A DNA stretch of 64,000 nt from Pseudomonas sp. GD03944 (GTDB taxonomy: Bacteria > Pseudomonadota > Gammaproteobacteria > Pseudomonadales > Pseudomonadaceae), in contig NZ_JAOCAH010000001.1 in the NCBI RefSeq assembly GCF_029839275.1, positions 434,001 to 498,000 of the forward strand. The letters are read 5' to 3'. Under the pieces are notes generated by a model that saw nothing but the letters and a program-made list of their open reading frames with translations, did no database searches and had not been told where the DNA came from. This document shows positions 1 through 9,788 of the stretch, piece by piece. Every line of letters begins with the position of its first letter. Within the stretch, counting starts at the first letter, position 1. A program made the translations under genes and the position numbers.

Positions 1-1021
1 TGGCTTCGTCCTGGGCCCAGACCTGGCTGCCGCTCTGTTTGAGCAGGCGAGCGCCTTCTCGGCCGTCGGCGCCCATGCCGGTGAGCACCACTGCCAGCAC
101 CTTGTCGTGGTAAGACTTGGCCGCCGACCCGAAGGTGATGTCGACACAGGGCTTGTAGTTCAGGCGTTCGTCACCAGGCAAGATTTTGATCGCGCCACGG
201 CCGTCGACCATCATTTGCTTGCCACCCGGCGCCAGCAGGGCCAGGCCCGGGCGCAGGATATCGCCGTCTTCCGCTTCCTTGACCGAAATCCGGCACAGCT
301 TGTCCAGGCGCTCGGCGAAGGCCTTGGTGAAGGCCGCCGGCATGTGCTGGATCAACACGATCGGCGCCGGGAAATTGGCCGGCAGCTGGGTCAGGACCCG
401 CTGCAGCGCCACCGGGCCACCGGTGGAGGTGCCGATGGCGACCAGCTTGTAGGATTTGCGCTTGGGCGCCGACGAGGTGCTGGCATGGGCATGGGCCGTG
501 CTGCTGCTCGCGGGCGCAGACACGCTGACGCTCGGGCGGCTGAGGCTAGTCGGCGCTGCCGGCTTTCCCAGGGTGCTGGCACTCGGGGTCGGGGCTGGCG
601 CCGGCATGCTGATGCTGCGGCGGTTGCTGCGCGCGATGCTGTGGACCTTCTCGCACAGGAGCTGTTTGACCTTCTCCGGGTTGCGCGAGATGTCTTCGAA
701 GTTCTTCGGCAGGAAGTCGACGGCGCCTGCGTCGAGCGCGTCCAGGGTGACGCGCGCGCCCTCGTGGGTCAGCGACGAGAACATCAGGACCGGTGTCGGG
801 CAACGCTGCATGATGTTTCGCACAGCGGTGATGCCGTCCATCATCGGCATTTCGTAATCCATGGTGATCACGTCGGGCTTGAGCGCCAACGCCTGATCAA
901 TGGCCTCACGCCCATTGGTAGCGGTGCCAACCACCTGGATATTCGGATCGGCCGAGAGGATCTCGGACACCCGCCGGCGGAAGAAACCGGAATCATCCAC
1001 CACCAAAACCTTGACAGCCAT
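1..1021 (-). CDS. cheB: Chemotaxis response regulator / protein-glutamate methylesterase CheB (3' end cut by window)
   Basis: Removes methyl (and amide) groups from chemoreceptor glutamates, so it opposes CheR during adaptation. The first 340 codons are present; the C-terminus lies outside the window. The receiver domain spans about residues 1-105 with phospho-acceptor Asp55 in [12 protein letters not shown] Ser/Ala/Pro-rich linker (about 135-190) leads to the esterase domain with Ser200 (GTSTGGP), His227 (IQHMP) and an Asp near 320 (GMGADG), which match the known catalytic triad. Start ATG at 1021, 44 bases after the cheA stop, in the cheY-cheZ-cheA-cheB order. Phosphorylation by the neighbouring CheA should activate it. 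Confidence 0.96.
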   Translation of the reverse strand, partial: MAVKVLVVDDSGFFRRRVSEILSADPNIQVVGTATNGREAIDQALALKPDVITMDYEMPMMDGITAVRNIMQRCPTPVLMFSSLTHEGARVTLDALDAGAVDFLPKNFEDISRNPEKVKQLLCEKVHSIARSNRRSISMPAPAPTPSASTLGKPAAPTSLSRPSVSVSAPASSSTAHAHASTSSAPKRKSYKLVAIGTSTGGPVALQRVLTQLPANFPAPIVLIQHMPAAFTKAFAERLDKLCRISVKEAEDGDILRPGLALLAPGGKQMMVDGRGAIKILPGDERLNYKPCVDITFGSAAKSYHDKVLAVVLTGMGADGREGARLLKQSGSQVWAQDEA

Positions 1022-1065
1022 AAACACTCCTAAACGGCGCTGGCCGTCGCCAGCGCCGCGAACAA

Positions 1066-3240
1066 TCAGATGCGGCGTGCGTAACGCTTGAGCATGCTCG
1101 GTACGTCGAGAATCAGCGCAATGCGCCCGTCACCGGTAATGGTAGCGCCAGACATGCCCGGGGTGCCCTGCAGCATTTTGCCCAGGGGCTTGATCACCAC
1201 CTCTTCCTGGCCGACCAGCTGGTCGACCACGAAGCCGATGCGCTGGCTGCCGACGGTGAGGATCACCACGTGGCCCTCCCCTTGCTCCTCGTGGGCGGCG
1301 CTGCGGATCAGCCAGCGCTTGAGGTAGAACAGGGGCAGCGCCTTGTCGCGCACGATCACCACTTCCTGGCCGTCGACGACATTGGTGCGCGACAGGTCGA
1401 GGTGGAAAATCTCGTTGACGTTGACCAGCGGGAAGGCGAACGCCTGGTTGCCCAGCATCACCATCAGGGTCGGCATGATCGCCAGGGTCAGCGGCACCTT
1501 GATGACGATCTTCGAGCCCTGGCCCTTCTGCGAGAAGACGTTGACCGTACCGTTGAGCTGGGAAATCTTGGTTTTCACCACGTCCATGCCAACACCGCGG
1601 CCGGACACGTCGGAAATCTCGGTCTTGGTCGAGAACCCCGGGGCGAAGATCAGGTTGTAGCATTCCAGGTCGGTCAGGCGATCCGCCGCGTCCTTGTCCA
1701 GCAGGCCCTTCTCCACGGCCTTGCCGCGCAGAATGTCGGCGTCCATCCCCTTGCCGTCGTCGGTGATCATCAACAGGATGTGATCGCCCTCCTGCTCGGC
1801 GGACAGCACCACGCGACCGGTACGCGACTTGCCGGCGGCCTCGCGTTCTTCCGGGGTTTCCACCCCGTGGTCGACGGCGTTGCGCACCAGGTGGACCAGC
1901 GGGTCGGCCAGGGCCTCGACCAGGTTCTTGTCCAGGTCGGTCTCTTCACCGACCAGCTCCAGGTTGATTTCCTTCTTGAGCTGGCGCGCCAGGTCACGGA
2001 CCAGCCGCGGGAAGCGGCCGAAGACCTTCTTGATCGGCTGCATGCGGGTCTTCATCACCGCGGTCTGCAGGTCGGCCGTCACCACGTCCAGGTTGGACAC
2101 GGCCTTGGACATGGCTTCGTCGCCGCTGTTGAGCCCCAGGCGCACCAGGCGGTTACGCACCAGCACCAGTTCGCCGACCATGTTCATGATCTCGTCCAGG
2201 CGCGCCGTGTCGACGCGAACCGTGGTCTCTGCTTCGCTGGCGGGCGCCTTCTCGGCAACCGGCGCAGGCGCGGCTTTCGCCGGCTCGCGGACAATCGGCT
2301 TGGCCGCGGCCTTGGCAGGCGCAGCAGCCGCAACGGGTTCAGGAGCCTTGGCAATGGCGGCGGGCTCGACGAACTTGCCCTTGCCATGCAACTGGTCGAG
2401 CAGTGCTTCGAATTCGTCGTCGGTGATGTCATCCCCTGCCGGAGCGGCAGCGGCACTCACCGGCGCAGCAGGTGCCGGAGTGGCCGGTGCAGCGAACTGC
2501 CCCTTGCCATGCAACTGGTCGAGCAGCGATTCGAACTCGTCGTCGGTGATCTCGTCACTGGCTGGCGCAGCGGATGCCGAGGCAGCAGCGGCCGGTGCCG
2601 CGGTCACGGCCGGCGGCACGAACTGGCCCTTGCCATGCAACTGGTCGAGCAACGATTCGAACTCGTCGTCGGTGATTTCGTCACTGGCGCTGGTCGGGGT
2701 GCTTTCGGCCGGCGTTTCACCCAGCGCGTCGAGCAACTGTTCGAACTCGCTGTCGGTGATGTCACCGGACGCCACGGCAGGCTCCGGCTCAGGTGCCGGC
2801 ACGGGCGCGGGCGCTGCGGCCTGCACCGGGGCGGCTGTCGGGGTCGCACCGGCGGGCTCTGCCAGGCGCGACAGGGCCGCCAGCAACTCCGGCGTGGCCG
2901 GGGTGGGCTCGACCCGTTCGCGGACCTGGCTGAACATGCCATTGACGGCATCCAGTGCTTCGAGCACGACATCCATCAGCTCGGCGTCCACGCGCCGCTC
3001 ACCCTTGCGCAGGATGTCGAACACGTTTTCGGCGATGTGGCAGCACTCCACCAGCTCGTTGAGCTGGAGGAAACCGGCCCCACCCTTGACGGTGTGGAAC
3101 CCCCGGAAAATCGCGTTGAGCAGGTTCATATCGTCCGGGCGGCTTTCTAGCTCCACCAACTGCTCGGACAATTGCTCGAGAATCTCGCCGGCCTCTACCA
3201 GGAAATCCTGGAGGATCTCTTCATCGGCGCCGAAGCTCAT
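1066..3240 (-). CDS. cheA: Chemotaxis histidine kinase CheA
   Basis: Receptor-coupled kinase that phosphorylates CheY and CheB. 724 residues. The P1/Hpt domain covers about 1-110 with phospho-acceptor His49 ([10 protein letters not shown]). Residues about 130-340 form an Ala/Pro-rich linker without an obvious P2 fold, but with four short acidic repeats ending LLD-x-L (see the repeat entry). P3 dimerisation follows (about 340-410), then the ATP-binding P4 domain with N box [10 protein letters not shown] (450-459), G1 DDGKGMD (494-500) and G2 GRGVGMDV (547-554). The CheW-like P5 domain runs from about 590 to the end. The ATG lies 12 bases after the cheZ stop, so the two are probably co-transcribed. 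Confidence 0.97.
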   Translation of the reverse strand: MSFGADEEILQDFLVEAGEILEQLSEQLVELESRPDDMNLLNAIFRGFHTVKGGAGFLQLNELVECCHIAENVFDILRKGERRVDAELMDVVLEALDAVNGMFSQVRERVEPTPATPELLAALSRLAEPAGATPTAAPVQAAAPAPVPAPEPEPAVASGDITDSEFEQLLDALGETPAESTPTSASDEITDDEFESLLDQLHGKGQFVPPAVTAAPAAAASASAAPASDEITDDEFESLLDQLHGKGQFAAPATPAPAAPVSAAAAPAGDDITDDEFEALLDQLHGKGKFVEPAAIAKAPEPVAAAAPAKAAAKPIVREPAKAAPAPVAEKAPASEAETTVRVDTARLDEIMNMVGELVLVRNRLVRLGLNSGDEAMSKAVSNLDVVTADLQTAVMKTRMQPIKKVFGRFPRLVRDLARQLKKEINLELVGEETDLDKNLVEALADPLVHLVRNAVDHGVETPEEREAAGKSRTGRVVLSAEQEGDHILLMITDDGKGMDADILRGKAVEKGLLDKDAADRLTDLECYNLIFAPGFSTKTEISDVSGRGVGMDVVKTKISQLNGTVNVFSQKGQGSKIVIKVPLTLAIMPTLMVMLGNQAFAFPLVNVNEIFHLDLSRTNVVDGQEVVIVRDKALPLFYLKRWLIRSAAHEEQGEGHVVILTVGSQRIGFVVDQLVGQEEVVIKPLGKMLQGTPGMSGATITGDGRIALILDVPSMLKRYARRI
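2356..2766 (-). repeat. Four acidic helix repeats in the CheA linker (123-bp DNA period for the last three)
   Basis: Within cheA, residues 160-175 read [19 protein letters not shown]. Residues starting at about 188, 229 and 270 each read [DE]ITDDEFE[SA]LLDQLHGKG[QK]F. The last three units are 41 residues apart (123 bp) and separated by Ala/Pro-rich spacers. The unit resembles the CheY-binding peptides of FliM (LSQDEIDALLHG) and CheZ (QDDVDDLLSSLGF), both encoded in this window. A docking role is inference. Confidence 0.85.
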
Positions 3241-3252
3241 ATAGCGTGCTCC

Positions 3253-4041
3253 CTAAAATCCTAGGCTGGACAGCAAATCATCGACATCATCCTGATTGGA
3301 TGCGACGTCCTCACGCTTATCGGCATGAATCTGCGGACCTTCACCCCGTGAAGGTTCTTTTTGTTTTTCCTGTTCGGCGCGCAGCACGTCGTGGTTGTGC
3401 TCGATACCGGCAAAACGGTCGACCTGGCTGGCCATCAGCACCAGCTTCAGCAGGTTGCTCTCGACGTCGGTCACCAGCTGGGTGACGCGCTTGATCACCT
3501 GGCCGGTCAGGTCCTGGTAGTCCTGGGCCAGCAGAATGTCGTTGAGGTGCCCGGACAGCTTGCTGCTGTCACGCTCGCTGCGGGCCAGGAACAGCTCGAT
3601 GCGCTTGGCCAGCTCGCGGAAACCGTCGGCACTCATTTCCCGGCGCATGAAGCGGCCCCACTCGGCGCTCAGGCTCTGGGCCTCGTCGCTGAGGTCGTTG
3701 ACCAGCGGCGCGCTCTGCTCGACCAGGTCCATGGTGCGATTGGCCGCTTTCTCGGTCATCGTCACCACGTAGTTCAGGCGCTCGGTCGCATCCGCGATCT
3801 GCGACACTTCGGTGGCATGCGGCACACGCGGGTCGAGCTGGAAGTTGACGATCGCGTTGTGCAGCTCGCGCGTCAGCTTGCCGACTTCGTGGTAGAGCCC
3901 ACGGTCGCGTGCCTTGTTGAGTTCGTTGATCAGCTGCACCGCTTCGCCAAAATTGCCGTTTTCCAGGCTATCGACCAATTGGCGCGCGTTGGTTTTCAGG
4001 GTCGACTCGAGGTCACCCTGTGGGGAATCATCGTGTTCCAT
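3253..4041 (-). CDS. cheZ: CheY-P phosphatase CheZ
   Basis: Stimulates dephosphorylation of CheY-P to end the motor signal. 262 residues from the ATG at 4041 (MEHDDSPQGD). An upstream in-frame start would add 17 unrelated residues, and a GAGG-type ribosome site fits the ATG at 4041. The catalytic segment LLAQDYQDLTGQ places the acid and amide residues at Asp174 and Gln177 by analogy with E. coli CheZ. The protein is predicted to be a long helical hairpin. Its C-terminus QDDVDDLLSSLGF (250-262) matches the known CheY-anchoring helix. It lies between cheY and cheA on the same strand, 19 bases from the cheY stop. Confidence 0.96.
   Translation of the reverse strand: MEHDDSPQGDLESTLKTNARQLVDSLENGNFGEAVQLINELNKARDRGLYHEVGKLTRELHNAIVNFQLDPRVPHATEVSQIADATERLNYVVTMTEKAANRTMDLVEQSAPLVNDLSDEAQSLSAEWGRFMRREMSADGFRELAKRIELFLARSERDSSKLSGHLNDILLAQDYQDLTGQVIKRVTQLVTDVESNLLKLVLMASQVDRFAGIEHNHDVLRAEQEKQKEPSRGEGPQIHADKREDVASNQDDVDDLLSSLGF
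3317..3343 (-). promoter_or_regulatory. Possible FliA promoter inside cheZ, upstream of cheA
   Basis: On the minus strand a perfect -10 element GCCGATAA (3317-3324) is preceded after 15 bases by TGAA, one base off the TAAA -35 core. It sits in the last codons of cheZ, about 75 bases before the cheA start. It could give cheA-cheB an extra class-IV promoter; the position inside coding sequence makes chance possible. Confidence 0.3.
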
Positions 4042-4060
4042 AACAACCTCGCGGCCGACA

Positions 4061-4435
4061 TCAGCCGTTGACCCGCTCGAAGATTTTCTCAATCTTTTCC
4101 TTCAGCACCTGGGCGGTGAAAGGCTTGACCACATAGCCGTTCACGCCGGCTTGAGCGGCTTCGATGATCTGATCGCGCTTGGCTTCCGCCGTTACCATCA
4201 GCACCGGCAGATGCTTGAGGCGGTCATCGGCGCGCACGGCGCGCAGCAGATCGATACCGGTCATACCCGGCATGTTCCAGTCGGTCACCAGAAAATCGAA
4301 ACTGCCGCTTTGCAGCATGGGCAGTGCGGTGGTGCCGTCATCGGCTTCCGCGGTGTTGGTGAACCCCAGATCACGCAGGAGGTTCTTGATGATCCGTCGC
4401 ATCGTCGAAAAATCGTCAACGATGAGGATTTTCAT
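4061..4435 (-). CDS. cheY: Chemotaxis response regulator CheY
   Basis: Single receiver domain; CheY-P binds the flagellar switch (FliM/FliN) and changes rotation. 124 residues from ATG 4435 ([10 protein letters not shown]); a longer reading frame upstream has no family support. All key residues are visible: Asp7/Asp8 (metal), Asp52 ([10 protein letters not shown], phosphorylation), Thr82 (VTAEA) and Lys104 (VKPF). A 151-base spacer separates it from fliA; I found no clean promoter there. The GGAGG upstream lies unusually far from the ATG (about 15 bases). Confidence 0.97.
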   Translation of the reverse strand: MKILIVDDFSTMRRIIKNLLRDLGFTNTAEADDGTTALPMLQSGSFDFLVTDWNMPGMTGIDLLRAVRADDRLKHLPVLMVTAEAKRDQIIEAAQAGVNGYVVKPFTAQVLKEKIEKIFERVNG

Positions 4436-4586
4436 GTTCTTGTCCAAGTCGACCTCCGTACAGTCCCAAACGCACCCAGCTCCTGGATACGCCCTTAATC
4501 GTGAAACCGGCCTGACGCGCCGCAACAGACCGCAGCACCTGGTATCAGGCGCGACGCTCGTTCACGATCCGTTTTATTCAAACTAC

Positions 4587-5333
4587 TCAGTGTGCTCGCC
4601 ACTCACCCAGCCGCGCCCGCAGACGTGCCGCACACTGACTGTGCAGCTGGCTGACGCGTGACTCGCTGACCCCCAGCACTTCGCCAATTTCCTTGAGATT
4701 CAGCTCTTCATCGTAATACAGCGACAACACCAGGCGTTCGCGCTCGGGCAGGTTGGCAATGGCATCGGCCAGGGCCGCCTGAAAGCGTTCGTCTTCAAGA
4801 TCGCGTGAAGGCTCGAGATGATTGGTGCTGGCGTCTTCGCGCAAGCCACCGTGTTCACCGTCCTGCAACAAATCGTCGAAGCTGAACAGGCGACTGCCCA
4901 AAGTGTCGCCAAGAATGCCGTAGTAATCCTCGAGACTCAATTGGAGTTCGGCCGCAACTTCTTGATCTTTAGCGTCTCGGCCCGTTCTGGCCTCAATTAT
5001 CCGAATGGCGTCACTGACCATCCGGCTGTTGCGGTGCACCGAACGGGGCGCCCAATCCCCCTTGCGCACCTCGTCCAGCATGGAACCGCGGATGCGGATG
5101 CCAGCGAAGGTTTCGAAACTGGCGCCCTTGCTGGAATCGTATTTCTTCGAGGCTTCGAGCAGACCGATCATGCCCGCCTGGATCAGGTCATCGACCTGCA
5201 CGCTGGCCGGCAGACGCGCCAGCAGGTGGTAGGCGATACGCTTGACCAGCGGTGCATAGCGCTCGATCAACTGGTGTTGGGAGTCTTGTGCCTGCGCCTT
5301 GGTATACATACGAAGTCCAGAGGCTGCCGTCAT
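4587..5333 (-). CDS. fliA: Flagellar sigma factor FliA (sigma-28)
   Basis: Directs RNA polymerase to late flagellar promoters (TAAA-N15-GCCGATAA). 248 residues from ATG 5333 (MTAASGLRMY); an upstream extension of 42 residues is unlike the family. Region 2 lies around residues 20-90 (DLIQAGMIGLLEA, FETFAGIRIRGSMLDEVR). Region 4 helix-turn-helix lies around 190-235 (LKEIGEVLGVSESRVSQLHSQ in part). The ATG overlaps the fleN stop by an ATGA junction, so translation is probably coupled to fleN. FlgM, its anti-sigma factor, is encoded at 61.0 kb. Confidence 0.97.
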   Translation of the reverse strand: MTAASGLRMYTKAQAQDSQHQLIERYAPLVKRIAYHLLARLPASVQVDDLIQAGMIGLLEASKKYDSSKGASFETFAGIRIRGSMLDEVRKGDWAPRSVHRNSRMVSDAIRIIEARTGRDAKDQEVAAELQLSLEDYYGILGDTLGSRLFSFDDLLQDGEHGGLREDASTNHLEPSRDLEDERFQAALADAIANLPERERLVLSLYYDEELNLKEIGEVLGVSESRVSQLHSQCAARLRARLGEWRAH

Positions 5334-6160
5334 ATGGCCGTGTCCGCGGTCGGTTGCTGCACCAGACGCTCCACGAAGAATTCCAGATGACCGCGTGGGT
5401 TGGCCGGCAGCGGCCAGGCATCGACTTTCTGGGCGATGGCCTTGAACGCCAGCGAGCATTTCGAGCGCGGAAACGCTTCGTAGACCGCGCGCTGCTTCTG
5501 CACGGCCTTGCGCACGGATTCGTCGTACGGGACGGCGCCCACATACTGCAGCGCAACGTCAAGAAAACGATCGGTGACCTTGGTCAGCTTAGCAAAGAGG
5601 TTTCGACCTTCCTGCGGGCTGTGCGCCATGTTCGCCAGCACGCGGAACCGGCTCATGCCGTGGTCACGGTTGAGCAGCTTGATCAGCGCATAGGCGTCGG
5701 TGATCGAGGTCGGTTCGTCGCAGACCACCACCAGCACTTCCTGGGCGGCGCGCACGAAGCTCACCACCGAATCGCCGATGCCGGCTGCGGTGTCGATGAT
5801 CAGCACGTCGAGGTTGTCGCTGATGTCGCTGAAGGCCTGGATCAGGCCGGCATGCTGCATGGGCGAGAGCTGCACCATGCTCTGCGTGCCCGAGGCGGCC
5901 GGCACGATGCGGATGCCGCCGGGGCCCTGCAGGACCACGTCGCGCAGGTCGCACTCGCCGCTGATGACATCGGCCAGGGTGCGCTTGGCGCTGAGGCCGA
6001 GCAGGACGTCGACGTTGGCCAGGCCAAGGTCCGCGTCCATCAGCATGACGCGTCGGCCGAGGTCGGCCAGCGCCAGCGACAGATTCACCGACACATTGGT
6101 CTTGCCGACGCCACCTTTGCCGCCGGTCACCGCGATCACCTGTACGGGATGCATACCCAT
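5330..6160 (-). CDS. fleN: Flagellar number regulator FleN (FlhG/MinD-like ATPase)
   Basis: ParA/MinD-family ATPase that restrains FleQ and so limits flagella to the right number at the pole. 276 residues. The deviant Walker A GGKGGVGKT is at residues 13-21, followed by the MDADLGLANVD element and the DTAAGIGD switch motif. In Pseudomonas, FleN binds FleQ and lowers its ATPase activity. Located between flhF and fliA, as in other polar flagellates. ATG 6160 has an AAGAGA ribosome site; Met3 is an alternative start. Confidence 0.96.
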   Translation of the reverse strand: MGMHPVQVIAVTGGKGGVGKTNVSVNLSLALADLGRRVMLMDADLGLANVDVLLGLSAKRTLADVISGECDLRDVVLQGPGGIRIVPAASGTQSMVQLSPMQHAGLIQAFSDISDNLDVLIIDTAAGIGDSVVSFVRAAQEVLVVVCDEPTSITDAYALIKLLNRDHGMSRFRVLANMAHSPQEGRNLFAKLTKVTDRFLDVALQYVGAVPYDESVRKAVQKQRAVYEAFPRSKCSLAFKAIAQKVDAWPLPANPRGHLEFFVERLVQQPTADTAI

Positions 6161-6275
6161 GTTCTCTTTACACCTTGTCTACTTCGACTGGAGCCAGGTG
6201 GCCCATTGTGCCCTGTCAATCCACCGACGGGCCAGTTGTCGCCACCGTGCTACTGAACACCCTTCGTCATGCCGC

Positions 6276-7586
6276 TCAACCGGCGCGTCGTGCCGGCTGC
6301 TGATAGAGGCCGGCAAACATGTCGGCCATCGTGTCCTCGCTCGGATCTTCCGCCGACTGCAGGCCAACGGCGCGGCTCACCAGCTGGTGGCTGCGCGGCA
6401 CGTGCAGGTCGTCCGGAATCCGCGGACCGTCTGCCAGATAGGCTACCGGTAGACGCTGGCCAATAGCCAGACCTAAAACCTCGCCCAGGCTGGTGGCTTC
6501 ATCCACCTTGCTCAGGATGCAGCCCGACAAACCACAGCGCTTGTAACTATGGTAGGCGGCCTTGAGCACTTGGCTCTGGCTGGTTGCAGCCATCACCAGA
6601 TAATTTTTCGCTTTCACGCCACGGCTGGCCAGGGCTTCGAGCTGCATGCGCAGCGCCGGATCGTTGGCGGGCAGGCCCGCGGTGTCGATCAGGACCACGC
6701 GCTTGCGCGCCAGCGGTGCCAGGGCCTGGGTCAGCGACTGGCCCGGATCGACCAGGGTCACCGACACGTCAAGGATACGCCCGAGCGTCTTCAATTGCTC
6801 CTGAGCGCCGATGCGGTAGCTGTCCATGCTGACCAGGGCGATGTGCTGCGCGTCGTACTTGAGCACGTAGCGGGCCGCCAGCTTGGCCAGGGTGGTGGTC
6901 TTGCCCATGCCGGCCGGACCGACCAGGGCGATCACGCCGCCCTCTTCCATCGGCTCCTGCTTGGGGGTCTGAATCGCGTGAGCCAAGTGCGCCAGCACCA
7001 TGCGCCAGGCCTGACGCGGGTCGGCGATCGAGCCGACACGTTCGAGCAGCACGCGCGCCAGTTCGGCGGGCAGGCCCATGCGCTGCAGGCGGCGCCAGAG
7101 GTTGGCCTGCTGCGGACGACGGTTCTGCATCTGACCCCAGGCGATGGAGCCCAGTTGCACTTCGATCAGCTCACGCAGACCGTGCAGTTCGAAACGCATG
7201 GCGTCCAGGGCACGCTGGTCGGTGGCCGCCGGAGCGGCAACCGGGGCGGCCTGCGGTTTGCGCACGGCAGCCGCCAGGTTGTCGGCGGGTAGGCTCGGCT
7301 CGGCGCCAAACAGCTGACGATCCTTGCCAGCATCGACCTGGGCACGGGTGGTCAGCTCGGCCTGGGCCGAGGCGATGCGCGACTGGGTCTTGCGCAGCTC
7401 GGCTTCCAGCGCCGGGTTGGGCTGACGAACCGGGGCGGCCGGGATCTGGTAATCCAGGGCAGCGGTCAGCTCGATGCCGCCCGCGACCCGGCGATTGCCA
7501 ATGATCACGGCATCGGCGCCCAGCTCATCGCGGACCAATTTCATGGCTTGACGCATATCGGCGGCGAAAAAGCGTTTGACCTGCAT
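6276..7586 (-). CDS. flhF: Signal-recognition-particle-like GTPase FlhF
   Basis: Places the flagellum at the cell pole by recruiting the first basal-body parts (FliF). 436 residues. A basic/variable N-terminal B domain runs to about 130, the helical N domain to about 210, and the G domain starts near 218 with the P-loop GPAGMGKTT (223-231). MDSYRIGAQEQL (254-265) and DTAG (301-304) are the G2/G3 elements. SKVDEATSLG near the C-terminus is the specificity and closing region. Starts 15 bases after flhA with a GAGG ribosome site, so it should share the flhA transcript. Its G domain partners the MinD-like FleN encoded next. Confidence 0.96.
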   Translation of the reverse strand: MQVKRFFAADMRQAMKLVRDELGADAVIIGNRRVAGGIELTAALDYQIPAAPVRQPNPALEAELRKTQSRIASAQAELTTRAQVDAGKDRQLFGAEPSLPADNLAAAVRKPQAAPVAAPAATDQRALDAMRFELHGLRELIEVQLGSIAWGQMQNRRPQQANLWRRLQRMGLPAELARVLLERVGSIADPRQAWRMVLAHLAHAIQTPKQEPMEEGGVIALVGPAGMGKTTTLAKLAARYVLKYDAQHIALVSMDSYRIGAQEQLKTLGRILDVSVTLVDPGQSLTQALAPLARKRVVLIDTAGLPANDPALRMQLEALASRGVKAKNYLVMAATSQSQVLKAAYHSYKRCGLSGCILSKVDEATSLGEVLGLAIGQRLPVAYLADGPRIPDDLHVPRSHQLVSRAVGLQSAEDPSEDTMADMFAGLYQQPARRAG

Positions 7587-7601
7587 GGCCTGTAACCTCG
7601 G

Positions 7602-9725
7602 TTAGTTCTGCCCCACCGTCGCGACGATGGTGACCTGCTTGTTGTCCGGAATTTCCTGGTACGCCAGCACGTGCATGTTCGGCACCGCCAGTCGTGCAAA
7701 CCGCGAGAGCATCGCCCGAACCGGTCCGGCTACCAGCAGGATCACTGGTTTGCCGAGCATTTCCTGACGTTGCGCCGCCTCCACCAGGGATCGTTGCAGC
7801 TTCTCGGCCATGCCAGGTTCCAGGAGGATTCCCTCTTCGGCGCCCTGACCGGCCTTCTGCAAGCTATTGAGCAATATCTGTTCCAACCTTGGGTCCAGGG
7901 TGATCACAGGCAGCTCCGGCTCTAGTCCCACAATGCTTTGCACGATTGCACGGGCCAGCGCGACGCGCACCGCCGCCACCATCGCGGCGGGATCTTGACT
8001 CTTCGGCGCCACGTTCGCGATGGCCTCGGCGATGGTGCGTATGTCGCGCACCGGCACCTGCTCCTGCAGCAACACCTGCAACACCTTGAGCAGGGTCGAC
8101 AGAGAAATCAGGCCGGGCACCAGCTCTTCCGCCAGCTTCGGCGAGCTCTTGGCCAGCAGCTGCATGAGTTGCTGGACTTCTTCGTGCCCCAGCAGCTCGT
8201 GAGCGTGCTTGTGCAGGATCTGATTGAGGTGGGTGGCGACCACGGTACTGGCGTCCACCACGGTGTAGCCCAGCGACTGCGCCTGGTCGCGCTGGCTGGG
8301 GTCGATCCACACCGCTTCCAGGCCGAACGCCGGATCTTTGGCGGCCACGCCGTTCAGGGTGCCGAACACCTGGCCCGGGTTGATGGCCAGCTCGCGATCC
8401 GGGTAGACCTCGGCCTCGGCCACGCTGACGCCCATCAGGGTCAGGCGATAAGCGTTGGGTTGCAGGTCCAGGTTGTCGCGGATGTGCACCGACGGCATGA
8501 GAAAGCCCATCTCCTGGGAGAGCTTCTTGCGCACGCCCTTGATCCGCGCCAGCAACTGGCCGCCCTGGTTGCGGTCCACCAGCGGAATCAGGCGATAGCC
8601 GACTTCCAGGCCCACCATGTCCACCGGGGTCACGTCGTCCCAGCCGAGTTCCTTGACCTCCTGGGCACGCTGGGCCGGGATCAGCTCCTGCTGACGCTGG
8701 ACCTCCTGGACCTCTTCCTCCTTGGCCTTGCGCTGCTTATGGGCGATCCAGTAGGCGGCACCCGCGGCCACCAGGCCCAGGCTGATGAACGAGAAATGCG
8801 GCATGCCGGGCACCAGGCCCATGGCGATCATGATCGCGGCAGCCACGGCCAGCGCACGGGGCGAGGCGAACATCTGGCGGTTGACCTGGGCGCCCATGTC
8901 TTCGGAACTGGACACGCGGGTCACCATCACGGCGGATGCCGTGGAGAGCAGCAGCGACGGAATCTGCGAAACCAGGCCATCACCAATGGTCAGCAGGGAG
9001 TAGATGCGCCCGGCCTCAGCGAACGGCAGGCCGTGCTGCAACATGCCGATGCCGATACCGCCGAGCAGAGTGACGAACATGATCAGCAGGCCGGCGATGG
9101 CGTCGCCGCGCACGAACTTACTGGCACCGTCCATCGAACCGTAGAAGTCGGCCTCCTGGGCCACTTCGACCCGGCGCTTCTTGGCTTCCGCCTGGTCGAT
9201 CAGGCCAGAGTTGAGGTCGGCGTCGATGGCCATCTGCTTGCCGGGCATGGCGTCCAGGGTGAAGCGCGCGCTCACCTCGGAGATACGCCCCGCACCTTTG
9301 GTCACCACGATGAAGTTGATGATGATGAGGATCGCGAACACCACGATACCCACCACGTAGTTGCCGCCGATCACCACCTCACCGAAGGCCTGGATCACCT
9401 TACCGGCCGCGTCGTGGCCATCCTGACCGTGCAGCAGCACCACCCGGGTGGAGGCGATGTTCAGCGCCAGGCGCAGCAACGTGGCGGCCAGCAGGATGGT
9501 GGGAAACACGGCGAAGTCCAGCGGGCGCAGGGCGTAGATGGCGACCAGCAGGACCACGATGGACAGGGCGATGTTGAAGGTGAACAGCACGTCCAGCAGG
9601 AACGCCGGGATCGGCAGCATGACCATGGCGAGCATGACCAGCAGCAGCAGGGGAATACCCAGGCTGCCGTTGCGCAGCCCGGACAGGTTGCTGCGTACGT
9701 CACCGATGATTTGCGCGCGATTCAC
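7602..9725 (-). CDS. flhA: Flagellar export-gate protein FlhA
   Basis: Large membrane component of the flagellar type III export gate, which uses the proton motive force and docks chaperone-substrate pairs. The first ~320 residues hold about eight membrane helices (for example LGIPLLLLVMLAMVMLPIP). The FHIPEP region with TKGAGRISEVSARFTLDAMPGK-type sequence follows, and then a soluble C-terminal domain. I prefer GTG 9725 (VNRAQIIGDVR, 707 residues), because CGGAAG lies six bases upstream and homologues begin here. ATG 9749 would add MARGTEVA and has only a weak ribosome site. A sigma-54 promoter lies at 9789-9804. Confidence 0.95.
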   Translation of the reverse strand: MNRAQIIGDVRSNLSGLRNGSLGIPLLLLVMLAMVMLPIPAFLLDVLFTFNIALSIVVLLVAIYALRPLDFAVFPTILLAATLLRLALNIASTRVVLLHGQDGHDAAGKVIQAFGEVVIGGNYVVGIVVFAILIIINFIVVTKGAGRISEVSARFTLDAMPGKQMAIDADLNSGLIDQAEAKKRRVEVAQEADFYGSMDGASKFVRGDAIAGLLIMFVTLLGGIGIGMLQHGLPFAEAGRIYSLLTIGDGLVSQIPSLLLSTASAVMVTRVSSSEDMGAQVNRQMFASPRALAVAAAIMIAMGLVPGMPHFSFISLGLVAAGAAYWIAHKQRKAKEEEVQEVQRQQELIPAQRAQEVKELGWDDVTPVDMVGLEVGYRLIPLVDRNQGGQLLARIKGVRKKLSQEMGFLMPSVHIRDNLDLQPNAYRLTLMGVSVAEAEVYPDRELAINPGQVFGTLNGVAAKDPAFGLEAVWIDPSQRDQAQSLGYTVVDASTVVATHLNQILHKHAHELLGHEEVQQLMQLLAKSSPKLAEELVPGLISLSTLLKVLQVLLQEQVPVRDIRTIAEAIANVAPKSQDPAAMVAAVRVALARAIVQSIVGLEPELPVITLDPRLEQILLNSLQKAGQGAEEGILLEPGMAEKLQRSLVEAAQRQEMLGKPVILLVAGPVRAMLSRFARLAVPNMHVLAYQEIPDNKQVTIVATVGQN

Positions 9726-9788
9726 TGCCACTTCCGTACCCCGAGCCATTCAATCTTTTGACGCCCAAGGCGTCGCTACGCCGGTGTT

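Noticed and set aside
2356..2766. 123-bp periodic DNA in cheA as a CRISPR-like or mobile repeat
   Set aside because: The periodicity is that of the encoded protein units in one reading frame with codon-level variation; there are no spacers of constant length with unrelated content.
1270..3244. Long plus-strand reading frames opposite cheA
   Set aside because: Same reason: shadows of the Ala/Pro-rich CheA linker and its repeats; no ribosome site or recognisable protein.
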